Source of the DNA: an uncultured Spartobacteria bacterium
GTDB lineage: Bacteria; Verrucomicrobiota; Verrucomicrobiia; Chthoniobacterales; Chthoniobacteraceae
DNA length: 64,000 nt
Assembly (NCBI GenBank): GCA_903901425.1
Contig: CAIURC010000214.1
Span: forward strand, 88,742-152,741
Reading direction: 5' to 3'
Part shown: one piece after another, positions 35,014 through 44,345 of the stretch
Position numbering within the stretch: the stretch's first letter is position 1
Layout: every line of letters begins with the position of its first letter
Notes under the pieces: model-generated
Database searches by the model: none
What the model saw: the letters and a program-made list of their open reading frames with translations, nothing else
Told to the model about the DNA's origin: nothing
Made by a program: the position numbers and the translations under genes

Positions 35014-35772
35014 TCATTTCTTGCCCACGGGCCGCCATTCCCCGCCTGAACCGTCTCCACTCCCAAACCACGGCTGTTCCTGAACCACCAAACTCCGTTC
35101 CTCGTACCACCCCAAAACACGGCTGCCCACCCGCGCAACAAACCCCTCAAACCCCGTGCCCCCCTCCTCCAAAGCGTCCGCCACAAAACGCATCAGCACG
35201 GGGTCGCTCCCGTACACAGTTTCGCCGTCCGACGTCAGCACCCTCCGGTCCTTGCCCATCACCGCCGCCCCGAACTTGCCACTCCCGCAAAACGCCAGCA
35301 CCCAGGCGGAACCGGGATTTGCAGCGTTGGCCACCGCAATGAGATCCGGCACACCGACCCGCGGCCCGCGAACATGCAGCACGGGCTGACCGCCGAGCAG
35401 TCCGCCGTGTCCCCAGACGAACGCGGTCAACCCGCGCCCTGCAACAGCCGTGGCCGCATTCTTGAGCCCCGCGAGGGTTGGCTCCCCTCGTTCGACCTGC
35501 AGTCCGCCTGGGATTGGCACCCGTCCCTCGGTCAGGAGATGGATTCTGCGGCCCTCGACCACCGGCAACCGGGCAAGCAAATCGCCCGCAATCAAACCGT
35601 CTTGGTCGCGGCTGGCTTGGTCCCCCGCAACCCCGGAAAATATCAGGATGTCGTTCCGGTCCAGTTGGAGACCGGTTCCAATAGGCGCTGCGGGTTCCTG
35701 AGCAAAGCTTGAGCTCGCAAGGCAGCCCAGCCCAACAGCAAAGAGCAAAATCCAAGCGGGACACAGTCTCAT
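35014..35772 (-). CDS. secreted protein with caspase-like (clan CD) His/Cys motif
   Basis: 252 residues. A signal peptide (WILLFAVGLGCLASSSFAQ) is followed by an alpha/beta domain. The strand LTAFVWGHGG carries His122 and the strand AWVLAFCGSG carries Cys162. A hydrophobic strand ending His-Gly, then another ending Cys about 40 residues later, is the layout of caspase-like peptidases such as legumain (C13) and clostripain. A Ser/Gly pair after the Cys fits too. Substrate pocket residues cannot be judged. The ATG at 35772 is chosen because it begins the signal peptide; the frame is open far upstream. It lies upstream of the EF-hand and MoxR genes on the same strand and could be part of that unit. 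The peptidase call is inference. Confidence 0.65.
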   Translation of the reverse strand: MRLCPAWILLFAVGLGCLASSSFAQEPAAPIGTGLQLDRNDILIFSGVAGDQASRDQDGLIAGDLLARLPVVEGRRIHLLTEGRVPIPGGLQVERGEPTLAGLKNAATAVAGRGLTAFVWGHGGLLGGQPVLHVRGPRVGVPDLIAVANAANPGSAWVLAFCGSGKFGAAVMGKDRRVLTSDGETVYGSDPVLMRFVADALEEGGTGFEGFVARVGSRVLGWYEERSLVVQEQPWFGSGDGSGGEWRPVGKK

Positions 35773-35973
35773 GGCCTCCCGTTTCCAACCGGGGAGGATT
35801 TCCCGCAAGCAAAAATCGTGATCCATCCCCGGCAGCCCGCTCCGGCGCCGCCAAAGCCCACGGCACCTTGGACTTGAAATCCAGATCCAGCCAAATCCCG
35901 GTCCCGGAGGAAATCCCGGCGGCGCGACTGGATTCAAACCTCCGACTCTGCCATTCTTACAGTGCTCATTCCC

Positions 35974-37608
35974 ATGTCTTCCTCCCTGCTCCGCTTGGCT
36001 GCCGCCATATCCGTTGCTCTCCTTGCCTTTCAGACTCCGGTCTGGGCGGAAAAATCCAAGGTCGAAACCGCCGGGAAAAAATCCTCGGAGAAAGGTCCTT
36101 CGTCGGAGGAACGGGCGGAATCGGACGCCCTTTTTAACGGACTCATCCCCGTCCTCCAGATCCGGATCGGCGAAAAGGACCTCGAAAAACTTCGCAAGGA
36201 ACCCAAGGAATACGTCGAGGCCACTCTGATTGAACCGGGACGGCCGCCCCTTGAAAAAGTGGGGCTCAAACTCAAGGGATCGGTTGGGAGTTTCCAACCC
36301 ATCGACCAGCGGCCGGGTTTTTCGTTGAACCTCGACAAGTTTGGAAAAAGGAAAGTGTTCCATGGTCTGACCCGGTTCCAGCTGAACAACTGCAACCAGG
36401 ATCCCACGGCACTTCACGAATTGCTGTCCGGCCAGATCGCTCGTTCGGCTGGGGTGCCCGCCTCGCGCTGCACCCACGCGCTGGTCTCACTCAACGGCCG
36501 CAACCTCGGCATCTACGTCCTTAAAGAAGCCTTCCGCGAGGAACTCCTCGGGGCATTTTTCAAGCGCACCGATGGCCGCCTCTACGACGGCGGGTTTTGT
36601 GCAGAAATCCGCAAGGACATGGAACTGGACTTTGGGCCGAAGGAAAACTCACCCCGGCTTCAGGAACTGGTGACTGCGCTTGCGGAAAGCAATCCCGACA
36701 AACAACTCCAGCAACTTCATTCCCTGATCGAGGTGGACGCCTACCTCCGGCACCTCGCCCTTGAAAACATCCTCACCCACTGGGACGGCTATTCTTTCAA
36801 CCGCAACAACTACCGGATTTATGAAAACCCGGAAACCGGCCGCTTTCATTTCTTGCTCCACGGCATGGACCAGACCCTGACCAACACGGACTGGAGCATT
36901 TGGCGCGCCCCGCAAGCAGCTGTGGGCTCGATCCTCTGGAGGGATCCCGCCGTTCAGAGCCGGTACCAGACCCTGCTGGGCGAGATCTGCGAAAAAACGC
37001 TCCAGTCCAGAGACTGGGTGGCGTTTTCCGAACAGGCTGGCGCCCGTCTCCTGAAAGCATGCGCTGCGGTGGACCCGCAAACGGCAAAGGCCTACGAACC
37101 CAGAATCGCTGAAGCCGGCAACCAACTCCGCGCGCGCCTCGCTCACATCACTCGCCAGATCCAGACCGGAAATCCCGCGCTGCTTTTCTCGGTCGGAAAA
37201 CCTGTCCCGCTCGGCTCACGCGAGTGGACCCCACAAATGCAAAACGCCGAGGGAGACGCGGTGGAATTTGACGGCAAATCCTGCTTCCGGATCCTGGCAC
37301 AGCCAAATGCCGCAGGTTCCTGGAGGCTCCCCCTTGCGCTGCCCAAAGGGGTGTACCGGTTTGAAGCGGCTCTTAGGGTCGAGAATGTGGTGCCCGTCCA
37401 AGATCCGAAAGGCGAGGGAGCGGGCCTCCGAACCTCTGGCGCCACGCGGCTCAACAAGAATGGACTGACCGGCACCCATGGCTGGTCCCCGGTGACCTGG
37501 GAATTTGAGTCCCAAGGAGACACCGCAACTCTGGTGGTCGAACTGCGCGGCCAGTCCGGCACAGTCTGGATCGATCGCAACTCGCTCCGACTGACCCGCG
37601 TCCAGTAG
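35974..37608 (+). CDS. secreted CotH-family protein kinase-like protein
   Basis: 544 residues. A signal peptide (LLRLAAAISVALLAFQTPVWA) precedes a CotH kinase-like domain (about 45-390). Landmarks are VPVLQIRIGEKDLEKL-like start, VGLKLKGSVGSF, HGLTRFQLNNCNQDPTALHE, the catalytic-type LENILTHWDGYSFNRNNYRI and FHFLLHGMDQTL. CotH proteins are secreted atypical kinases. The C-terminal about 120 residues form a jelly-roll-like beta domain. A GTG at 35962 would add four residues; I chose the ATG at 35974. The propeller-phosphoesterase gene follows only eight bases after the stop, so the two probably work together. Confidence 0.87.
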   Translation: MSSSLLRLAAAISVALLAFQTPVWAEKSKVETAGKKSSEKGPSSEERAESDALFNGLIPVLQIRIGEKDLEKLRKEPKEYVEATLIEPGRPPLEKVGLKLKGSVGSFQPIDQRPGFSLNLDKFGKRKVFHGLTRFQLNNCNQDPTALHELLSGQIARSAGVPASRCTHALVSLNGRNLGIYVLKEAFREELLGAFFKRTDGRLYDGGFCAEIRKDMELDFGPKENSPRLQELVTALAESNPDKQLQQLHSLIEVDAYLRHLALENILTHWDGYSFNRNNYRIYENPETGRFHFLLHGMDQTLTNTDWSIWRAPQAAVGSILWRDPAVQSRYQTLLGEICEKTLQSRDWVAFSEQAGARLLKACAAVDPQTAKAYEPRIAEAGNQLRARLAHITRQIQTGNPALLFSVGKPVPLGSREWTPQMQNAEGDAVEFDGKSCFRILAQPNAAGSWRLPLALPKGVYRFEAALRVENVVPVQDPKGEGAGLRTSGATRLNKNGLTGTHGWSPVTWEFESQGDTATLVVELRGQSGTVWIDRNSLRLTRVQ

Positions 37609-37616
37609 CTCCCACA

Positions 37617-40361
37617 ATGCCCTCCCTCCCCCCACTCCTGCCCGTTGCACTCCTGGGCCTGATTCCCCTTGCCGGCCTCCACGCCCAGTCCTCGCCCTCC
37701 GAGAAGGACCGCGAAACCGTGGGCGCAAAGTCCGATGGCACCGCGATCACTCCGGTCAACCAAACTCTGACCCCGTTTGGCCGCCAGATCCCGCTCAGCG
37801 GACTGCGCCCACAGACCATCGCCCTTTCGCCGGACTCCAAGCGCCTGGTTGTCTCCGGGAAAACCAGCGAACTGCTGGTGCTCGACTCCAGCGAAGGCAC
37901 CGTGCTCCAGCGGGTGCCGTTTCCCTCCGAAAACCGAAACGAACCCGCGCCAGCGCAGCCCTCCGCCAACATCCTTGAACCCGACCGGAAGGGAATCGTG
38001 AGTTACACCGGCCTGTCCTACGCGCCGGATGGCAAACACGTTTTTCTGAGCAACGTGAATGGAAGCCTCAAGGTGTTTTCGGTCCACACCGATGGCTCCC
38101 TGGCTCCCTCCCATTCCATCCCCCTTCCCAAAGCGCTTGCGCCCCGGCGAAAAGAGGAAATCCCCGCCGGTCTCGCCTTCCACTCGGATGGTTCGCGTCT
38201 GCTGGTCTGCGGCAACCTCAGCAACCGGTTGCTGGAATTAGACCCGCGCACCGGCCAGTTGCTCCGGACATTCGATGTCGGCGTTGCTCCGCTGGACGTG
38301 GTGGTGGTCGGACACAAAGCTTACGTGGCCAACTGGGGTGGACGCCGCCCCAATCCTGGCGACCTCACAGGCCCGGCCGGCCGGGGAACCGAGGTGCGGG
38401 TGGATCCGGTCCGGCACATTGCCTCCGAGGGGTCGATTTCCATCGTGGACCTCCGCGAATCCGAAGCCTCCTCTGTCCGGGAGGTCCCTGCGGGGCTCCA
38501 CCCGTCTGCCCTGGCCGTTTCACCCAACGGCAGGCATGTGGTGTGCGCCAACGCCGGTTCCGATACCCTCACCGTTCTGGACACCCGCACCGATGCCGTG
38601 GCTGAAACCATCTGGGCACGGATCAATCCGGCCGACCTGTTTGGCGCGTCACCGAACGCCCTCGCGTTTGCGCCCAACGGGAAGACGCTGTACGTTGCCA
38701 ACGGAACCCAGAACGCGGTTGCCGTGGTCCATTTTGATCCCGCGGAGCGCGAGTCCAAGGTTTCCGGGCTGATCCCGGCGGGATGGTTTCCCGGTGCCTT
38801 GGTTTTTGACCCCAAACGCTCCCAGATCGCCGTCGCGAACCTCAAAGGCCTTCCCACCGAGAAAAAGCCGAGCCCCCAGAAGGCCATGGGCTTCAATTCC
38901 CATCAACACTCTGGATCGGTCTCACTGATGCCGGTTCCCACCGGGGACACCCTCGCCGCCCTTTCCGAGACCGTTTCCCGAAACCTCCGGAGGGACGCGA
39001 TTGCCCAATCCAAACTCCTTCCACGTCCCGGCACGCCCCCGCGCCCTGTCCCGGAACGGATTGGAGAGCCCAGCCTGTTCAAACATGTCGTTTACGTCCT
39101 CAAGGAAAACAGGACCTATGATCAGGTGCTGGGGGACGACCCGCGCGGCAACGGCGCACCGGAACTCTGCATCTTTGGAAAGTCGGTCACGCCCAACCTC
39201 CACAAAATCGCCTCCGAATTTGTGCTGCTGGACAACACCTACTGCTCCGGACTGCTGAGCGCAGACGGCCACCAGTGGTCCACTACTGCGTTTGCCACCG
39301 CGGCCATGGAAAAGTCGTTTGCCGGTTTCCCGCGCAGTTATCCGGACGGCATGGGCGAGGACGAAAAGGATGCCCTCATCTACGCCCCCAGCGGGTTCCT
39401 CTGGGACAACGCGCTCAAACACAGAAAGTCCCTCCGCAACTACGGCGAATTCGCGGTCCCCAAAGTCCGCTGGAAGGATCCGACGAAAAAAGGGGTCCCG
39501 GACTACATGGCATGTTTTAAAACCTGGAAAGGCGAGTCCGACGCGGTGGTATTTGGGTGTGAAGCCTCCGTCCCCTCGCTGGCGCCCCACACTCCCTCGG
39601 AAACTGTGGGCTGGAGCATGTCGGTCCCGGACCAGTTCCGGGCAGACTTCTTCATCCGGGACCTCAAACGGGCCGAGCAGTCAGGGGAATGGCCGGCGTT
39701 GATGTTCATCTGCCTGCCCCAGGACCACACCAGCGGCACCAAGCCGGGTGCCCCCACCCCGGCGGCCTGCGTGGCCGACAACGACTTGGCTTTGGGACGC
39801 ATCGTCGAGGCCGTTTCCAAAAGCCGGTTCTGGAAAGAAACCCTCATCCTCGCCATCGAAGACGACCCGCAGAACGGCTGGGACCACGTCAGCGGGTACC
39901 GCACCACTGCGTACTGCGTGAGTCCCTACACCAAACGCGGTTCCGTCGTTTCCACCCAGTACAACACGACCAGCCTGATCCGGACCATTGAACAGGTGCT
40001 GGGCCTCCCGCCCATGAACCAGTTCGACGCCTCGGCAACCCCAATGACCGACTGTTTCACGGCAGAACCCGACTTCTCCGCGTACACTGCAGTGCCGAAC
40101 CTGATTCCACTCGACCAACTCAACCCGCCCACCCAGGCGCTCACCCAGCCAGACGCCAAACGGTTCAGCCGGCTCTCCGCCAAAATGAACTTCGACCAAA
40201 TCGACCGCGCCCCAGAAAATCTTCTCAACCGCGTCCTCTGGCACTCCATGACCCGCGGCACTCGCCCCTTTCCAGACTGGGCTACCCACGCCGAACCCGA
40301 CGAAGAGGATGAACGCCCGGCCCGCCCTTCATTCTGGAGCCGGCTTTTTAAACGGTCCTAA
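37617..40361 (+). CDS. secreted beta-propeller - phosphoesterase fusion
   Basis: 914 residues. A signal peptide (LLPVALLGLIPLAGLHAQ) leads into a YncE/WD-like beta-propeller (about 60-430) with repeated blades such as LALSPDSKRLVVSGK-type, HPSALAVSPNGRHVVCANAG and NALAFAPNGKTLYVANG. The second half (about 490-880) is a phosphoesterase/acid phosphatase of the alkaline phosphatase superfamily: VVYVLKENRTYDQVLGD, LDNTYCSGLLSADGHQW, FICLPQDHTSG and LAIEDDPQNGWDHVSGYRT carry the expected metal-ligand Asp, His and Glu. It follows the CotH gene by eight bases. Its stop is two bases from that of the convergent sulfatase. Confidence 0.9.
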   Translation: MPSLPPLLPVALLGLIPLAGLHAQSSPSEKDRETVGAKSDGTAITPVNQTLTPFGRQIPLSGLRPQTIALSPDSKRLVVSGKTSELLVLDSSEGTVLQRVPFPSENRNEPAPAQPSANILEPDRKGIVSYTGLSYAPDGKHVFLSNVNGSLKVFSVHTDGSLAPSHSIPLPKALAPRRKEEIPAGLAFHSDGSRLLVCGNLSNRLLELDPRTGQLLRTFDVGVAPLDVVVVGHKAYVANWGGRRPNPGDLTGPAGRGTEVRVDPVRHIASEGSISIVDLRESEASSVREVPAGLHPSALAVSPNGRHVVCANAGSDTLTVLDTRTDAVAETIWARINPADLFGASPNALAFAPNGKTLYVANGTQNAVAVVHFDPAERESKVSGLIPAGWFPGALVFDPKRSQIAVANLKGLPTEKKPSPQKAMGFNSHQHSGSVSLMPVPTGDTLAALSETVSRNLRRDAIAQSKLLPRPGTPPRPVPERIGEPSLFKHVVYVLKENRTYDQVLGDDPRGNGAPELCIFGKSVTPNLHKIASEFVLLDNTYCSGLLSADGHQWSTTAFATAAMEKSFAGFPRSYPDGMGEDEKDALIYAPSGFLWDNALKHRKSLRNYGEFAVPKVRWKDPTKKGVPDYMACFKTWKGESDAVVFGCEASVPSLAPHTPSETVGWSMSVPDQFRADFFIRDLKRAEQSGEWPALMFICLPQDHTSGTKPGAPTPAACVADNDLALGRIVEAVSKSRFWKETLILAIEDDPQNGWDHVSGYRTTAYCVSPYTKRGSVVSTQYNTTSLIRTIEQVLGLPPMNQFDASATPMTDCFTAEPDFSAYTAVPNLIPLDQLNPPTQALTQPDAKRFSRLSAKMNFDQIDRAPENLLNRVLWHSMTRGTRPFPDWATHAEPDEEDERPARPSFWSRLFKRS

Positions 40362-40363
40362 CC

Positions 40364-42232
40364 TCAGAATTCCCAGCGGCGCGGCTGTGCCCCAGGGGAC
40401 TGCACTTCGATCCAGTCGAACTCCACGGCCTCCGTAGCCGATGGCAGATGCAGCCGCAGAATGGTCGCTGGCCCCTTCAGATTCACCGAAATCTCCTGCC
40501 ACTCCCCTCCGGCACTCACCGTGTAAGGAAACCGGACGGCTTCGGAATCCTTCGCCGGATTGCCTGACACCAGCGTGACCCGGCCCTCGCCTGCCGTTGC
40601 ACTCCGAAGCCGGAACTTGAGAATGGACGCCCCCTTGAGGCTGGCACCCATTCCCAGAAACGGATCAGCCCCGGTCCCCTTCGCGGTCAGGATTCCGTCA
40701 CGGACAGTTCCACTGCAGTTCCGGTTTTTCCACCCCATCAACGGGTCGTTGGATTTGACCGCGCCGTACTTGGGATTCAGTTTTGGAACCACGGCTTCGG
40801 TATCGTTGAGGAAACCCGTGATCAGCCCGTTCAATTCCTGAACCAACTCGGGTTTTTCCTTCGCCAAGTTGCGCCGCTCGCCTGGATCGTTTTTGAGGTC
40901 GTACAACTCCAGATGATCGGTGCCGTCATCGTTCAGCGCATAAAACCGGATCAGTTTAAAGTCTCCCTTTCGCACATAAGTGCCCGCATTGAACCCGTCG
41001 ATCATCGAGTCCCGATTTGCTGCCCCATGCGGAAAATGACAGAAAACGCGGTCCCGCGGCGATGTTCCCCCTAGAAGCGCGGCGGACTGGTCGAGGCCGT
41101 CCAGTTTCACCTCCGGCTTCGGTTTCAGCCCGGCCAGAGACAGCAGGCTGGGATAGAAATCCACGGTCTGGAAAAGAATGTCGCTGGTCGCTCCCGCCTT
41201 GACCCGGCCCGGCCACGCAAAAAGGAACGGCTCCCGCGTGCCTCCCTCGTACAACGAAGCTTTCCCACTCCGCAAAGGCAGATTGCTCGTCGCCGGAATG
41301 TCGGCGTACCCCTCGGGATCGGTTTTTTTGGGCGGATAGGCGTACCCGCCGTTGTCCGAGTAGAAAACAATCATCGTTTTCTCGGCGATCCCGGCGTCGT
41401 CCACGGCCTTCAGAATGCGGCCAATGCAGTCGTCGAGGGATTTCACCATCGCCGCGTACAGCGGGTTGTGCTGGGGGTCCTTCGGGTCGGCCTTGGCCTT
41501 GAAATGCTCGATGTAATCCGGACGCGCATTCCAGGGCGAGTGCACGGAAAACGCCCAGTAATTCATGTAAAACGGTGCGTTTTTGTGGGCATCAATGTAC
41601 TTGGCGGCCTCCTGGGACATCCGGTCCTCAATGTGTGTGCCCGGTTCCCCGGTGATGGCGGGATCCTTGATGAACTTCCATGGCGCCAGGTACCCGCCTC
41701 CCGGCCCGGCTGCGCTGGGCGTGTGCGGAAAATCAAAGTCAAACCCTTGGTCCTTCGGCTCGTAATGATCCCCAGGGTTGCCCGGCAGGTTGTGCCCCAA
41801 ATGCCATTTCCCAAAATGCGCCGTGGCGTACCCGGCCTCCTTGAATGCCTCCGCCAGCGTGAAATACTCGGACTTGAGCCGGGACACACTGTGGGCAAAC
41901 CGGATCCGGCTCCCCGGCCCCTCCTTCACCAACTTTTTCTCCAACTGAATTTCCGGGAGATGGCAGACAGGACTCGTGATCCCCGTCCGTGCCGGGTACT
42001 GGCCGGCCAGGATGCTGGACCGGGTTGGGGAACAGAGCGGACTCGCAGCGTACGCTTGGGTGAACTTGGTGCCGCGGGCTGCCAACTGATCCAGATTCGG
42101 CGTTTCGTAAAAGCGGCTGCCAAAACACCCAAGGTCATGAGCGCCGAGGTCGTCGGCGAGAATGAAAATCACGTTGGGTTTCTCGGCAGAAAACGCCGCG
42201 AGAGGCAGAAGGAGAGGAATCAGGAAACGCAT
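40364..42232 (-). CDS. secreted type I sulfatase
   Basis: 622 residues. A signal peptide (MRFLIPLLLPLAAFSA) is followed by NVIFILADDLG (metal Asp pair) and the active-site motif CSPTRSSILAGQYPARTG, whose Cys67 would be converted to formylglycine. The lysine and histidine motifs KWHLGH and YSDNGG are also present. The C-terminal about 125 residues form an extra beta-sandwich that may bind glycan. The enzyme removes sulfate esters from sulfated polysaccharides, such as fucoidan or other algal or animal glycans; the linkage is unknown. The ATG at 42232 is chosen to start the signal; upstream codons add 11 residues. Confidence 0.95.
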   Translation of the reverse strand: MRFLIPLLLPLAAFSAEKPNVIFILADDLGAHDLGCFGSRFYETPNLDQLAARGTKFTQAYAASPLCSPTRSSILAGQYPARTGITSPVCHLPEIQLEKKLVKEGPGSRIRFAHSVSRLKSEYFTLAEAFKEAGYATAHFGKWHLGHNLPGNPGDHYEPKDQGFDFDFPHTPSAAGPGGGYLAPWKFIKDPAITGEPGTHIEDRMSQEAAKYIDAHKNAPFYMNYWAFSVHSPWNARPDYIEHFKAKADPKDPQHNPLYAAMVKSLDDCIGRILKAVDDAGIAEKTMIVFYSDNGGYAYPPKKTDPEGYADIPATSNLPLRSGKASLYEGGTREPFLFAWPGRVKAGATSDILFQTVDFYPSLLSLAGLKPKPEVKLDGLDQSAALLGGTSPRDRVFCHFPHGAANRDSMIDGFNAGTYVRKGDFKLIRFYALNDDGTDHLELYDLKNDPGERRNLAKEKPELVQELNGLITGFLNDTEAVVPKLNPKYGAVKSNDPLMGWKNRNCSGTVRDGILTAKGTGADPFLGMGASLKGASILKFRLRSATAGEGRVTLVSGNPAKDSEAVRFPYTVSAGGEWQEISVNLKGPATILRLHLPSATEAVEFDWIEVQSPGAQPRRWEF

Positions 42233-42435
42233 GGGAGGAGAATGGATCAGGTGAGTTGCAACCACTTTCCTGACCCAGAGTTGCGGGAAAACACACCCCC
42301 AAATCCTGTTTCAAGCCCTTTCCACCACCTCAAGGACAGGGCCCCATTCTTTCCCCGGGAAAACCACCCCGCCCCGGAGGCGCAGCCCTTGGAAATGCTT
42401 GCCGGCTCGACAAACCCCCATCAATAGGGTTTCCC

Positions 42436-43032
42436 ATGGAGGCAATGAAACCCGTTCTGCTGCTTGCTTTGGTGTCCGCGTTTTTCCTCGGAGGTTGCGC
42501 GACGGCCGTCCCCAAACCCTACAAGGTCACCGCCTATGCTCCCAGCAACCCGGACGCGGTACGGGTCAAGGTTTCGCTCTCCACCCAGCATGTATACGTG
42601 ATTGAGAACGACCGCCTGCTTATGGCGGTTCAGGGCTGCGTGGGGGCCAGCCAGGCCACACCCACCGGCTCGTTCCGGATCCAAAACAAGATCAAAAACA
42701 AACGCCGGGTGAGCGAACCCGACGCGGGCTATCCCATGGCGTACTGGTGCGAATTCAAGCCCGCCTACGGATTCCACGAGGGGTTTGTCCATCCCGTGCC
42801 CCGCACCCATGGCTGCATCCGCCTGCACCGCGAGGCTGCAGCCCGCCTTTTTGCCTTGGTCCGGGTCGGCACCCCGGTGGACATCGCCCAAAGCCAGCCC
42901 GAGGATCAAAAGTACGCCAGCTGCGTCCAGAAACTTGACCAGAGCCGGGACCCCGATCCGCCACGGTCGTTTCTCCTGTCCGAATCCTGGTTCAAGGACC
43001 CAACAGGCCCACTGTTGATCCAGGAAAACTGA
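42436..43032 (+). CDS. L,D-transpeptidase (YkuD domain) lipoprotein, second copy
   Basis: 198 residues. A lipoprotein signal (LLLALVSAFFLGGC, Cys21) is followed by a compact YkuD domain: VSLSTQHVYVIEND, GASQATPTGSFRI, GFHEGFVHPVP and THGCIRLHREAA with catalytic Cys127 and His119. Compared with the enzyme at 746 it lacks the Pro/Arg-rich tail and has different spacing around the His motif, so the two are distinct rather than recent duplicates. ispH follows after 31 bases on the same strand. Confidence 0.92.
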   Translation: MEAMKPVLLLALVSAFFLGGCATAVPKPYKVTAYAPSNPDAVRVKVSLSTQHVYVIENDRLLMAVQGCVGASQATPTGSFRIQNKIKNKRRVSEPDAGYPMAYWCEFKPAYGFHEGFVHPVPRTHGCIRLHREAAARLFALVRVGTPVDIAQSQPEDQKYASCVQKLDQSRDPDPPRSFLLSESWFKDPTGPLLIQEN

Positions 43033-43063
43033 TGCGCCCAACAGGCCCCTTGTTTTTCCGCGC

Positions 43064-44287
43064 ATGAGCACCACGCCCTCTCCCCGGGTCAATCTCCGTA
43101 CCCCGGACGTCATGTCTGCCGTCCAAGCTCAGGTGGAATCCCACTACCGGAGCGAGATTGTGGAGCGACTGCGCGCCAGCGGCGGCAGTTTGACGCACCA
43201 AGGTGTGACGGTCCGCTTGGCAAAGCAGTTTGGGTTTTGTTACGGCGTGGAACGCGCCATTGATCTGGCTTATGCGGCGGCCAAGGTGTTCCAAGACCGC
43301 CGGCTCTTTATCCTCGGCGAAATCATCCACAACCCCGAGGTCAACGAACAGATCCGGGCCCTGTCCATCCGCAATCTCATCGGCCCCCACCGCGAAGCCG
43401 AAGTCGACGACCTCACCGCCGAGGACGTGGTGATTGTCCCCGCGTTCGGCACGGATGTGGATACCCTGGCTCGGATCCGGGCCAAGGGGTGTCAGATCGT
43501 GGACACCACCTGTGGCGACGTGATGAGCGTCTGGAAACGGGTCCGTCAGAACGCCAGTGACGACATGACCTCGATCATCCACGGCAAGGCCGAGCATGAG
43601 GAAACCAAGGCCACGGCGAGCCGGGCCCTTGTGAACGGCCGGGGCCACTACCTCATTGTGCTCACCCTCGCCGACACCGACGAAGTCTGCCGTTACATCC
43701 GGCAGGGGGGCGACCGGGCCGGGTTCCTCGCGCGGTTTGAGGGTGCTTACAGCCCCGGCTTCGACCCGGACAAACACCTCGAACGCGTCGGCGTGGCCAA
43801 CCAGACCACCATGATGCGCGGCGAGACCGAGGAGGTCCAACGCCGGATCCAAGCCGCAATGGCCGACCGCGAAGCTGCCCGGACCAAGGCCGGCCTGACT
43901 TCCCAAGGCAGTTTCCGATTTTTCGACACGATCTGCGGCGCAACGCAGGAACGTCAGGATGCGCTCAGGGACATGCTCGAAGGGCCGATGGACCTGCTCC
44001 TCGTGGTCGGCGGCTACAACAGCTCCAACACATCGCACCTAGCAGAAATGGGCGAGGCCAAGCTGCCCACGTATTTCGTCCGGAACGCCTCCCGTCTGGA
44101 GTCCCCGGAACGGATCGTCCATTTTGATCTGCATTCCAAAAAGGAAGTCAGCACAGCCCAATGGCTTCCCAAACCGCCGCTGACAGTCGGGATCACCGCC
44201 GGGGCGAGCTGCCCCAACAACCTCATTGAGGACACGATCCTCCGAGTGTTTGAGCTCCACGGCGTGCCCCGCAGCGAACTGATCTGA
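43064..44287 (+). CDS. ispH: 4-hydroxy-3-methylbut-2-enyl diphosphate reductase
   Basis: Final enzyme of the MEP isoprenoid pathway; an iron-sulfur enzyme yielding IPP and DMAPP. The 407-residue form has the N-terminal extension of the long, cyanobacterial/plant-like IspH class. The three cluster cysteines are seen in FGFCYGVERA (Cys59), IVDTTCGDVMSVW (Cys150) and GASCPNNLIEDTILRV (Cys383). Substrate-binding stretches GEIIHNPEVNEQI and GGYNSSNTSHLAEM are intact. It follows the L,D-transpeptidase by 31 bases. Confidence 0.96.
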   Translation: MSTTPSPRVNLRTPDVMSAVQAQVESHYRSEIVERLRASGGSLTHQGVTVRLAKQFGFCYGVERAIDLAYAAAKVFQDRRLFILGEIIHNPEVNEQIRALSIRNLIGPHREAEVDDLTAEDVVIVPAFGTDVDTLARIRAKGCQIVDTTCGDVMSVWKRVRQNASDDMTSIIHGKAEHEETKATASRALVNGRGHYLIVLTLADTDEVCRYIRQGGDRAGFLARFEGAYSPGFDPDKHLERVGVANQTTMMRGETEEVQRRIQAAMADREAARTKAGLTSQGSFRFFDTICGATQERQDALRDMLEGPMDLLLVVGGYNSSNTSHLAEMGEAKLPTYFVRNASRLESPERIVHFDLHSKKEVSTAQWLPKPPLTVGITAGASCPNNLIEDTILRVFELHGVPRSELI

Positions 44288-44345
44288 GGCTGCACGCGTT
44301 GCCCGTCGCCCCCCGAACACACCCGCGCCCGCCAAGCGCCGGATT

